From assembly GCF_000744225.1 (NCBI RefSeq), contig NZ_JQLN01000004.1, forward strand, positions 434,001 to 498,000: a stretch of DNA of 64,000 nt. Direction: 5' to 3'. Positions 57,671-64,000 of this stretch are shown piece by piece. The notes beneath the pieces were generated by a model, which saw only the letters and a program-made list of their open reading frames with translations, searched no databases and had not been told where the DNA came from. Source of the stretch: Kitasatospora mediocidica KCTC 9733 (GTDB taxonomy: Bacteria > Actinomycetota > Actinomycetes > Streptomycetales > Streptomycetaceae). Position numbers and translations under genes: made by a program. Positions within the stretch are counted from its first letter, which is position 1. Each line of letters opens with the position of its first letter.

Positions 57671-60088
57671 ATGGCCGCGCCTGCCCAAGCCCCCGAAAAA
57701 CCCTCCGCACTCCCGGGCGGTGTCGACCTCCCGGAGAGTGCCGGCTACCGGCTCAAGAAGGCTCTGCTGGGCCCGCCGCTGGTCAGCTCGGAACTGCACA
57801 ACGAGAAGCTCTCCAAGCCCATCGCGCTCGGCGTGCTGGCCCCGGACTGCATCAGCTCCAGCGCGTACGGCACCGAACAGATGCTGACCCAGCTGATCCC
57901 GGCCGTCGGAGTGGCCGGCTTCGCGCTGGTCATGCCGGTCACCGGCATCATCCTGGCGCTGCTCTTCCTGCTCACGCTGTCCTACCGCGACGTCGTCATG
58001 ACGTACACCAAGGCCGGCGGCTCCTACGTGGTGGCGCGCGAGAACTTCGGACCGCGGGTCGCCCAGATCGCCGCCGTGGCGCTGCTGATCGACTACATCG
58101 TGACGGTCGCGGTGCAGACCGCCGCCGGCACCGACGCGGTGGCCTCACTGCTCCAGCTGCTGCTGCACACCAACATCGACCACGAGAAGATCTGGATCAC
58201 CTGCGGGGTGGTCGCGCTGCTCTTCTACGGCAACCTGCGGGGCATCCGCGAGGCCGGCAAGGCCTTCTCGCTGCCGACCTACCTGTTCATCCTGGCCACC
58301 GGGCTGACCGTCGTCGTCGGGATGATCCGGCTCTTCACCGGCACCCTGCCGCAGCTCACCGACGCCCAGTTGCACGCGCCCGGCGTGATCGACATCGGCC
58401 ACCCCGGCGGCGGCATCCTGATGGGCGCCTCGCTCTTCATCATGATGCGGGCGTTCGCCAACGGCGGTTCCTCGCTGACCGGTCTGGAGGCCATCTCCAA
58501 CGGCGTCAGTGCCTTCCGCAGCCCGCAGGGCCCCAACGCCCGGCGCACCCTGGTGATCATGAGCACCATCCTCGGCGCCCTGGTGCTCGGCGTCTCCACG
58601 CTGGCCTGGAAGACCCACGCCGTGCCGTTCTCCTCGGGCAGCCCGACGGTCCTCGCGCAGGAGGCGCACCTGGTATTCGGCCAGAGCGGCTTCGGCAACG
58701 TGATGTTCGCCTTCGTCCAGATCGCCACCGCGCTGATCCTCTACACCGGCGGCAACACCTCCTTCAACGGGTTCCCGTTCCTGGCCAGCTTCGTCGCCGA
58801 GGACTCCTTCCTGCCCCGGCAGTTGACCATCCGCGGCCACCGGCTCGCCTTCTCCAACGGCATCATCGTGCTGGCGGTGGCCTCGCTGGTGCTGCTGATC
58901 GGCACCCAGGGCAACCTCACCAAGCTGGTCGCGCTCTACGCGATCGGCGTGTTCACCGGGTTCGTGATGGCCGCCGCCGGTCTGGTGAAGTACAACTGGG
59001 TGCGCCGCGATCCGCATCGCACGATGAAGATCGTGATCAACGCGGCCGCGGCCGTGGCGTCCGCGGCGGTGGTGGTGATGTTCGCGGTCACCAAGTTCAC
59101 CGAGGGCGCCTGGATGGTCGTCGTCATCTTCCCGTTCGGCGTCTGGGCGCTGATCCGCACCAACGGCCGCTACCGCGCCGAGACCGCCGCGCTGGCGGCC
59201 GCTCCGGCCTCGGCGACCACCGCCGCCAACACCCGCAGCGTGGTCTACGTGCTGGTGGACCGGCTCGACCTGGCCGTCGTCAAGGCCCTGCACCACGCGC
59301 GCAGCCTGCGCCCGACCGAGCTGAGCGCCGTGCACTTCATGGTGGACGACCGGCAGGCCGAGCGGCTGCAGCGCAGCTGGGAGGCGCACCACGCCGCGGA
59401 CGTCCCGCTGGAGGTCATCGAGTGCCCCGACCGGCGGCTGCGCCGCGCAGTGGCCGAGCTCTCGGCGCGGGCCACGGCGGACGGCCGGACCGACGTCACC
59501 CTGCTGATCCCCCGGCGCGCCTACGGCCCGCTCTTCGGCCGGCTCTTCCACGCCCGGGTCGGCGACCGGATCGCGCAGGCCGCCAGCCGGCTGCCGCACA
59601 CCGCGGCGACCATCGTGCCGTTCGACGTCACGCAGGCCATCGAGGAGCTCGGCCCCGACCTGGCGGACGGCCCCCGGCCGGTGCCCAGCACCGCCACCGC
59701 GGCCCGCGGCGAGAGCGCCAGGGGACGGCGGCGCGTCGTCGAGAGCGCCGGCACCGAGGCCGCGCAGGCGCCGGCCACGCCGCGCGCGGACGGCACCACC
59801 GCGATATCCGACCTGCACTGGCGCAACCGCGCCAGCGTCCGGGGCCAGATCCGCTCGGTGAACGTGACCCCGGTCTCCGGCACTCCGCACCTGGAGTGCG
59901 AGCTGTTCGACGAGACCGGCGGCATCACGCTCACCTTCTACGGCCGCCGCGCGATCCAGGGCATCCAGCCCGGCGCCCGCCTGCGCGCGGAGGGCATGGT
60001 CGGCAGCACCGACGGTTATCTGACCATCGCCAACCCCTCGTACGCGCTGCTGCCGCCGAAGAAGAACGAGCCGGAGGCGACCGCGTAG
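57671..60088 (+). CDS. APC-superfamily permease (KimA-like) fused to an OB-fold domain
   Basis: An 805-residue protein. Residues about 45-500 are an APC-type transporter with about 12 helices; SSSAYGTEQML and FANGGSSLTGLEAISNGV recall the KimA/Kup-related potassium and amino-acid permease branch. Residues 515-640 form a soluble cytoplasmic domain (RSVVYVLVDRLDLAVVKALH) of the type that follows such permeases. After an Ala/Arg-rich linker, residues about 715-795 form an OB-fold (RGQIRSVNVTPVSGTPHLEC, ITLTFYGRRAIQGIQPG, RLRAEGMVG). In many actinobacteria that OB-fold protein is a separate gene, so this looks like a fusion. Substrate cannot be fixed from sequence; potassium is a candidate. The ATG follows AAAGGA. 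A terminator lies 30 bases after the stop. Confidence 0.85.
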   Translation: MAAPAQAPEKPSALPGGVDLPESAGYRLKKALLGPPLVSSELHNEKLSKPIALGVLAPDCISSSAYGTEQMLTQLIPAVGVAGFALVMPVTGIILALLFLLTLSYRDVVMTYTKAGGSYVVARENFGPRVAQIAAVALLIDYIVTVAVQTAAGTDAVASLLQLLLHTNIDHEKIWITCGVVALLFYGNLRGIREAGKAFSLPTYLFILATGLTVVVGMIRLFTGTLPQLTDAQLHAPGVIDIGHPGGGILMGASLFIMMRAFANGGSSLTGLEAISNGVSAFRSPQGPNARRTLVIMSTILGALVLGVSTLAWKTHAVPFSSGSPTVLAQEAHLVFGQSGFGNVMFAFVQIATALILYTGGNTSFNGFPFLASFVAEDSFLPRQLTIRGHRLAFSNGIIVLAVASLVLLIGTQGNLTKLVALYAIGVFTGFVMAAAGLVKYNWVRRDPHRTMKIVINAAAAVASAAVVVMFAVTKFTEGAWMVVVIFPFGVWALIRTNGRYRAETAALAAAPASATTAANTRSVVYVLVDRLDLAVVKALHHARSLRPTELSAVHFMVDDRQAERLQRSWEAHHAADVPLEVIECPDRRLRRAVAELSARATADGRTDVTLLIPRRAYGPLFGRLFHARVGDRIAQAASRLPHTAATIVPFDVTQAIEELGPDLADGPRPVPSTATAARGESARGRRRVVESAGTEAAQAPATPRADGTTAISDLHWRNRASVRGQIRSVNVTPVSGTPHLECELFDETGGITLTFYGRRAIQGIQPGARLRAEGMVGSTDGYLTIANPSYALLPPKKNEPEATA

Positions 60089-60118
60089 CCGGATTCCCCC
60101 GACGCCCCGGCCTTTGAC

Positions 60119-60160
60119 GCCCCGGCCCCTGACGCCCGACACGGTGTCAGGGGCCGGGGC
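60119..60160 (+). terminator. Perfect 15-bp hairpin after the permease gene
   Basis: Arms 60119-60133 (gccccggcccctgac) and 60146-60160 are exact reverse complements around a 12-base loop, 30 bases after the permease stop codon. No T tract follows. It fits a rho-independent-like terminator of the rightward gene. Confidence 0.85.
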
Positions 60161-60343
60161 GTTCGCGTCTCCTGACCCTCCGGCGATTCGGCATGAATAG
60201 GTCGTTAACCAGCCAGAATCGCCCATATCAGCGATAAACCTGTATTCGAACAATTCATCGCATGACCCTGCTCCCAGGTGCTAATCTCAGCCGTTTTCGC
60301 CGCGCTTGTGCGGCGGCACTCACCTGAAAAGAAAGACAGGTTC

Positions 60344-60814
60344 ATGGCGATTCGGCGGGCCAAGCAGAAGGCTCAGGTCATTGAGAAGCTCTCCCAGGTA
60401 GCGCCCCCCGGCGAGACCTTCATCGCCTGCGTGCACACGGAGACGGGCCCGAGCCCCTGGCTGAACGCACTGTTCGACGAGGTCCCGCTGCTCGGCCTGG
60501 TGGTCGCCTTCACCCGCAAGTTCTACTTCCTGACGCTCACCAACACCTCGGTCGTGGTGAACACCGCCAGTCGCTGGACCAACCGTCCGGGCGAGGTCGT
60601 CGCGGTCTACCCCCGCAGCGCCTTCCCGGTGAGCAAGATCAAGCGCGCGCGGGTGTGGAGCTCGATATACCTGCAGTTCCCCGGCGAGAAGTTCCCGCGC
60701 CGGCTCAACATCCACCGCTACTGGCGCAACGAGTTCGACCAGCTGCTGACCGCCGTGCCGAACGCCCCGATCCCCGGCCAGGCCTCGGGCTCGGGCTCGT
60801 TCGTCCAGCAGTGA
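60344..60814 (+). CDS. Conserved hypothetical, basic, PH-like
   Basis: A 156-residue soluble basic protein. It begins MAIRRAKQKAQVIEKLSQVA and continues with beta strands (GETFIACVHTETG, FYFLTLTNTSVVVNTAS, EVVAVYPRSAFPVSKIKRAR, IYLQFPGEKFPRRLNIHRYW), a layout like small PH-fold domains; no function is known to me. The ATG at 60344 was preferred over one at 60278 because it follows AAAGACAGG and begins the conserved-looking part. The upstream 60180-60340 is unusually AT rich for this genome and should contain the promoter. Confidence 0.72.
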   Translation: MAIRRAKQKAQVIEKLSQVAPPGETFIACVHTETGPSPWLNALFDEVPLLGLVVAFTRKFYFLTLTNTSVVVNTASRWTNRPGEVVAVYPRSAFPVSKIKRARVWSSIYLQFPGEKFPRRLNIHRYWRNEFDQLLTAVPNAPIPGQASGSGSFVQQ

Positions 60815-60860
60815 CCGGCGGCGGGTTCTCCGGATATCGGGGAACCCGCTCTCCCGTCGG

Positions 60861-61124
60861 TCAGTAGATCAGGTAGTCGGGCCGCAGACTCGCGTCCTCG
60901 ACATCACCGTGGGCCTGGGCGTGCAGCTTGCGAGAGAGCGTGTCCAGCGCCCGCGAGGCCGCCACCTCCTCGCCGATCCGGTTGGCGGGGCGGTCGGCCG
61001 CACTGCGGACCGACTCCGCGTGGGCGTTCAGCGACGGTGCCCGGACCCCGACCAGCCGGGCCTCGCAGGCCGTGACGGTCCCGTCCTCCTCGAAGCTCAG
61101 CTCGACTTTCCACTGGTTGTGCAT
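60861..61124 (-). CDS. DUF1876 (dsRBFC-like) protein
   Basis: An 87-residue protein with the family pattern WKVELSFEEDGTVTACEARL, ANRIGEEVAASRALDTLSRK and a C-terminal helix ending DYLIY. DUF1876 proteins are small actinobacterial proteins with an alpha/beta fold likened to double-stranded-RNA-binding domains; role unknown. The ATG follows AGGAGGCG. It lies downstream of the flotillin gene on the same strand with an 82-base gap. Confidence 0.85.
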   Translation of the reverse strand: MHNQWKVELSFEEDGTVTACEARLVGVRAPSLNAHAESVRSAADRPANRIGEEVAASRALDTLSRKLHAQAHGDVEDASLRPDYLIY

Positions 61125-61206
61125 CCCGCGCCTCCTGGACCCGGTCCGTCCCCCCGCTCTCTCCAGCGTCCTCCCGAGCCCCGCGAGCGGCAAGGACGGC
61201 ACGGGC

Positions 61207-62469
61207 TCAGCTCGGGTCGGCCGGCGGAGCCGACTGGGCGGCCGCGGCCGTGCGGTTCACCGCTCCGGTGGACCGCTTCAGCGCGTCCAGGATCGCCAGG
61301 CCCTGGCCGACGATCCCGGCGGCGACCTCGTTGACGCCCTCGGTGCCGTTCAGGATGGTCAGGTTGGAGCCCGCGATGCCCCGGGCCGCCGCGTCGACCA
61401 GCGCCGGCAGGTTCTCCACCACCCGGTTGGCCGCGATCAGCTCCTGGTTGCCGCCCCGGAGCGAGGCCGCCCGGGCGTCGTTGGCGGCGGCCTGCGCCTC
61501 GGCGGTGGTCCGCTCGGCGTACGCGGTGCCGTCCGCCTGGACCCGGATCGCCTGGGCCTCGGCGGTGGCCAGCGTGGTGCGCCGGTAGGCCTCGCCCTCG
61601 GCCTCGAACTTCGCCCGGTCACGCTGCGCCTCGGCCAGCGTGCGCTGCCGGTAGGCCTCCGCGTCGGCCGGGCGGCGGACCTCCGCCTCCAGCCGCTGGG
61701 CGGCCAGGTTGGCCTGGCGCTGGGCCAGCGCCGTCTGCTCCTCGATGACCTCCTGCGAGGCCTTGGCCGAGGCCAGTGGCCCGGCCTGGGCCGCCCTGGC
61801 GTTGGCCTGCTCGGTCTCGGCCACGAAGCCGGCCCGCTTGATGGCGGTGTCACGCTCGTACTGCGCCTTCAGGGCGGCGGCCTCCTGCTCGCGCTGGGCG
61901 GCCTCCTGGTCGGAGCGGGCCTGGGCGATCCGGGCCTGGCTGGCCACCGCGGCGGCGTGCGGGGCGGCCAGGTTGGTGATGTAGCCGGTGGCGTCCTCGA
62001 TCTCCTGGATCTGCAGGGCGTCCACCACGATGCCCAGCTTCTCCATCTCGTTGTGGCTGCCGGCCTTCACCTCCTGCGCCACCCGGTCGCGCTCGCGGAT
62101 GATCTGTTCCACCGTCAGGCCGCCGATGATCGAGCGCAGATGGCCCGCGAAGATCCGGCCGACCAGCTCCTCCATCCGGTCCTGCTCGGCCAGGAAGCGG
62201 CGGGCCGCGTTGGAGATGGACACCGAGTCGTCGCCGACCTTGAAGACCGTCACGGCACGGACGTTGAGGCGGATTCCCTGCTGGGTGACGCAGTCCTCGG
62301 AGATCTCCGCCTCGCGCAGCGCCAGCGACAGCATCCGGGCCTTCTGCTTGATCGGCATCACGAAGCTGCCGTGGCCGGTGACGATCCGGAACTGGGTGTC
62401 CTGGGCCTGGCGCTTGGAACCGGAGATCAGCAGCGCCTCGTTCGGCGCGGGAACATGCCAGAACAACAT
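61207..62469 (-). CDS. SPFH/flotillin-like protein
   Basis: A 420-residue protein: a short hydrophobic start (MLFWHVPAPNEALLISG), an SPFH domain (about 10-190; VMPIKQKARMLSLALREAEI, QDRMEELVGRIFAGHLRSII) and a long Ala/Glu/Arg/Gln-rich coiled coil (about 190-345) with the AE repeats typical of flotillins, then an Ala-rich end. Flotillins oligomerise at functional membrane microdomains. The ATG follows AGAGGAG. It is paired with the NfeD-like gene 20 bases upstream, a classic flotillin partner. Confidence 0.92.
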   Translation of the reverse strand: MLFWHVPAPNEALLISGSKRQAQDTQFRIVTGHGSFVMPIKQKARMLSLALREAEISEDCVTQQGIRLNVRAVTVFKVGDDSVSISNAARRFLAEQDRMEELVGRIFAGHLRSIIGGLTVEQIIRERDRVAQEVKAGSHNEMEKLGIVVDALQIQEIEDATGYITNLAAPHAAAVASQARIAQARSDQEAAQREQEAAALKAQYERDTAIKRAGFVAETEQANARAAQAGPLASAKASQEVIEEQTALAQRQANLAAQRLEAEVRRPADAEAYRQRTLAEAQRDRAKFEAEGEAYRRTTLATAEAQAIRVQADGTAYAERTTAEAQAAANDARAASLRGGNQELIAANRVVENLPALVDAAARGIAGSNLTILNGTEGVNEVAAGIVGQGLAILDALKRSTGAVNRTAAAAQSAPPADPS

Positions 62470-62489
62470 CGCGGGACTCCTCTGACGAG

Positions 62490-62723
62490 CTACGAAAGGG
62501 GGAAGGGGACGACGATGACCGATCGGGCGGAGGTCCGCTCCACCACCATGACCTGGGCGTGCCGGGCGATCGGCTCGTCGGCCCAGGCCGCGAAGGCCTC
62601 GGTCCCGCCGCGTACCGGCACGAGCACCTCGCCCGGGCCGTCCAGCGGGATCGAGACGGTGACCCGTCCCACCGCACCGACCGGGCTCTGCTCCGCGTCG
62701 CCCGCCTCGTGCACCAAGCTCAC
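62490..62723 (-). CDS. Short NfeD-like OB-fold protein
   Basis: A 77-residue protein beginning VSLVHEAGDAEQSPVGAVGR. The core VGRVTVSIPLDGPGEVLVPV...WADEPIARHAQVMVVER is an OB-fold like the C-terminal domain of NfeD proteins, here without the membrane part. NfeD proteins usually lie next to flotillin genes, as here. The GTG at 62723 follows GGAGGGCGG by a few bases; the frame is open further upstream but the sequence there is low-complexity. Confidence 0.75.
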   Translation of the reverse strand: MSLVHEAGDAEQSPVGAVGRVTVSIPLDGPGEVLVPVRGGTEAFAAWADEPIARHAQVMVVERTSARSVIVVPFPLS

Positions 62724-62917
62724 CCGCCCTCCGCCGCGGCCGAACCTCCGCCCCTCCAATCTAACGATCGCGGGGGTGAAAAGAGCCTCCCGCGACAGGC
62801 GACGCTCCGGATGCGGCGCCGACCCCGCCGCCCGCCGGGCGGGCCGCCGCCCTGCACCCGTCGGACCGCCGTGCCAGGCTGACGGAAGAGGCGCAGTCCA
62901 GAGCACCAGGAGCCGTC

Positions 62918-63391
62918 ATGTCGTCCGTGAAACCCCTTCCCGATGGATACCCCCGCCTGTCGCCGTACCTGTTCGTCGCCGGTGCGGCCGCCGCGATCGA
63001 CTTCTACGCCACGGTCTTCGGCGCCACCCAGCGCGGCGACCGGATGACCGGCCCGGACGGCCGGGTCGGCCACGCGGAGCTGCAGCTGGGCGATTCGGTG
63101 ATCATGCTGGCCGACGAGTACCCCGAGGTCGGCGCGCGCGGCCCCAAGACGGTCGGCGGCACGCCCGTGCTGCTGAACGTCTACGTCGAGGACGTCGACG
63201 CGGTGTTCGAGACGGCGCTGGCCCACGGTGCCACCGTGCTGCGGCCGTTGGCGAACCAGTTCTACGGCGACCGGTCCGGCTCGTTCGCCGACCCGTTCGG
63301 GCACCACTGGAGCGTGGCGACCCACATCGAGGACGTGCCGCCGCAGGAGATGGCCGAGCGCGCCAAGGCCGCCATGGGCGGCGACAGCTGA
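62918..63391 (+). CDS. VOC (glyoxalase/PhnB-like) superfamily protein
   Basis: A 157-residue protein with paired beta-alpha-beta-beta-beta units of the VOC fold: LSPYLFVAGAAAAIDFYATV (N-terminal half) and GTPVLLNVYVEDVDAVFETA...FADPFGHHWSVATHIEDV (C-terminal half). DPFGHHWSVATH is characteristic of PhnB/YdfO-like members. No metal-dependent activity can be assigned. The ATG follows CAGGAG. A strong hairpin follows the stop. Confidence 0.9.
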   Translation: MSSVKPLPDGYPRLSPYLFVAGAAAAIDFYATVFGATQRGDRMTGPDGRVGHAELQLGDSVIMLADEYPEVGARGPKTVGGTPVLLNVYVEDVDAVFETALAHGATVLRPLANQFYGDRSGSFADPFGHHWSVATHIEDVPPQEMAERAKAAMGGDS

Positions 63392-63420
63392 CCGTCCCGC
63401 CCGGACCCTGCCCACCTGCC

Positions 63421-63447
63421 GGACCCTCCGACCGCGTCGGAGGGTCC
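63421..63447 (+). terminator. 12-bp hairpin after the VOC gene
   Basis: Arms 63421-63432 (ggaccctccgac) and 63436-63447 are exact reverse complements around a 3-base loop, followed by TCCCCT. It lies 30 bases after the VOC stop codon. Confidence 0.82.
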
Positions 63448-63513
63448 TCCCCTACGCTGCCGCAATGACTTCGCTGCGATCATCCGCCGAGCCGAGCCGG
63501 CGGGCCGACGCCC

Positions 63514-64000
63514 ATGGCTGACTGGGCGACCATCTCCTCGTTGGCGACCGCCGGCGGAACGCTCGTCCTGGCCGTGGCCTCCTTCGCCTCGATCCGCTCG
63601 GCGGACCGCGCCGCGCTCTCCGCCGAGCGCGCCGTCCAGGCCTCGCTGCGCCCGGTGCTGATCTCCTCGCGGGTGGACGACCCGGACCAGAAGCTGGTCT
63701 GGATGGACGGCCACTGGACCCGCCTGCACGGCAGCGCCGGGTACGTCCGGGTCGAGGACGGCCGGCTCTACCTCGCCGCCTCGCTGCGCAACGTCGGCCC
63801 GGGCCTGGGCGTGATCCACGGCTGGCGGTTCGCCGACGACGACACCTACGCCGACCGCCGGCCGGCCGCCCCGGACGCCTTCCGCCGCCAGTCCCGCGAC
63901 CTGTACGTCGCGCCCGGCGACACCGGCTTCTGGCACGCGGCGATCCGCGAACCGGCCGACCCCGACCACGCGCCGCTGGTCCAGCGCCTGAAGAGCCGCG
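63514..64000 (+). CDS. Membrane-anchored hypothetical protein, cut by window end
   Basis: The frame from ATG 63514 is open to the last base (162 codons seen). It starts MADWATISSLATAGGTLVLA with a single hydrophobic helix (about 6-27), then SIRSADRAALSAERAVQASL and a soluble part with LRPVLISSRVDDPDQK and YLAASLRNVGPGLGVIHGW. This helix-then-beta layout is common in actinobacterial hypothetical proteins; no function is assigned. The ribosome binding site is weak. The reverse-strand frame over the same DNA is judged a shadow. Confidence 0.7.
   Translation, partial: MADWATISSLATAGGTLVLAVASFASIRSADRAALSAERAVQASLRPVLISSRVDDPDQKLVWMDGHWTRLHGSAGYVRVEDGRLYLAASLRNVGPGLGVIHGWRFADDDTYADRRPAAPDAFRRQSRDLYVAPGDTGFWHAAIREPADPDHAPLVQRLKSR

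Noticed and set aside
58145..60253. A 702-codon minus-strand frame over the permease gene
   Set aside because: The translation is Gly/Asp/His/Arg-rich without motifs, while the + strand encodes recognisable transporter and OB-fold domains.
63465..63521. An 18-codon + strand frame just before the last gene
   Set aside because: Too short, no ribosome binding site and no coupling that would mark it as a leader peptide.
63262..63969. A 235-codon minus-strand frame at the window end
   Set aside because: It overlaps the end of the VOC gene and its terminator; the + strand frame from 63514 has a sensible membrane helix and continues beyond the window.

Overview
The window looks like about 64 kb of a Streptomycetaceae chromosome (Streptomyces or Kitasatospora type). 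Base composition is very GC rich with strong third-position GC, GTG starts are common, 4-base stop/start overlaps are frequent, and gene content is typical of the family (modular type I PKS, group 1h [NiFe]-hydrogenase set, DUF1876, flotillin/NfeD pair). Genus is an inference; no rRNA or tRNA was seen.

Layout. (1) 20-27665: the edge of a small type I polyketide cluster. A forward MarR regulator faces a leftward run of P450, class A flavin monooxygenase, arylamine N-acetyltransferase (NAT)-type amide synthase and three PKS genes. The assembly line reads acyl-ligase/inactive KR/ACP loading module, then KS-AT-DH-ER-KR-ACP, KS-AT-DH-KR-ACP, KS-AT-DH-KR-ACP and KS-AT-ACP. All four ATs carry malonyl-type motifs and there is no thioesterase. 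This combination is the hallmark of ansamycin-type pathways, here with only four extensions. Genes for the starter acid are not in the window and would lie left of position 1. Modules 1-3 share long near-identical DNA blocks. (2) 27990-36824: a leftward copper/metal operon with a membrane-anchored Met-containing protein, a giant membrane-anchored multicopper oxidase, a CopC-CopD-YtkA-like fusion and a YcnI/DUF1775 protein that carries a frameshift. (3) 36964-41039: a secreted pyroglutamyl-peptidase-like protein lacking the catalytic Cys, a PfpI/DJ-1 protein, a small hypothetical and a FAD oxidoreductase. (4) 41163-54494: a complete leftward hydrogenase operon. It holds small and large subunits, a NifU-like protein, three accessory proteins of unknown function, a maturation protease, a 35-residue small protein and hypA-B-F-C-D-E; most junctions overlap by a few bases. 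(5) 54884-64000: a VWA/TROVE-like protein coupled to a protein with a C-terminal FIS-type helix-turn-helix, an APC permease fused to an OB-fold, DUF1876, a flotillin/NfeD-like pair, a VOC protein and a membrane-anchored gene cut by the window edge.

How the genes work together. The PKS region should make an aryl-primed, partly unsaturated beta-keto chain, release it by NAT-type amide (or ester) formation and oxidise it with the flavoenzyme and P450. The copper operon should capture and oxidise metal at the cell surface. The hydrogenase operon encodes the catalytic dimer plus the full set of NiFe-cofactor assembly proteins, as expected for high-affinity oxidation of trace H2, a sporulation or starvation-linked trait in this family.

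Limits: all functions come from reading motifs. Domain borders and identity figures are estimates by eye, and no alignment or database search was run.
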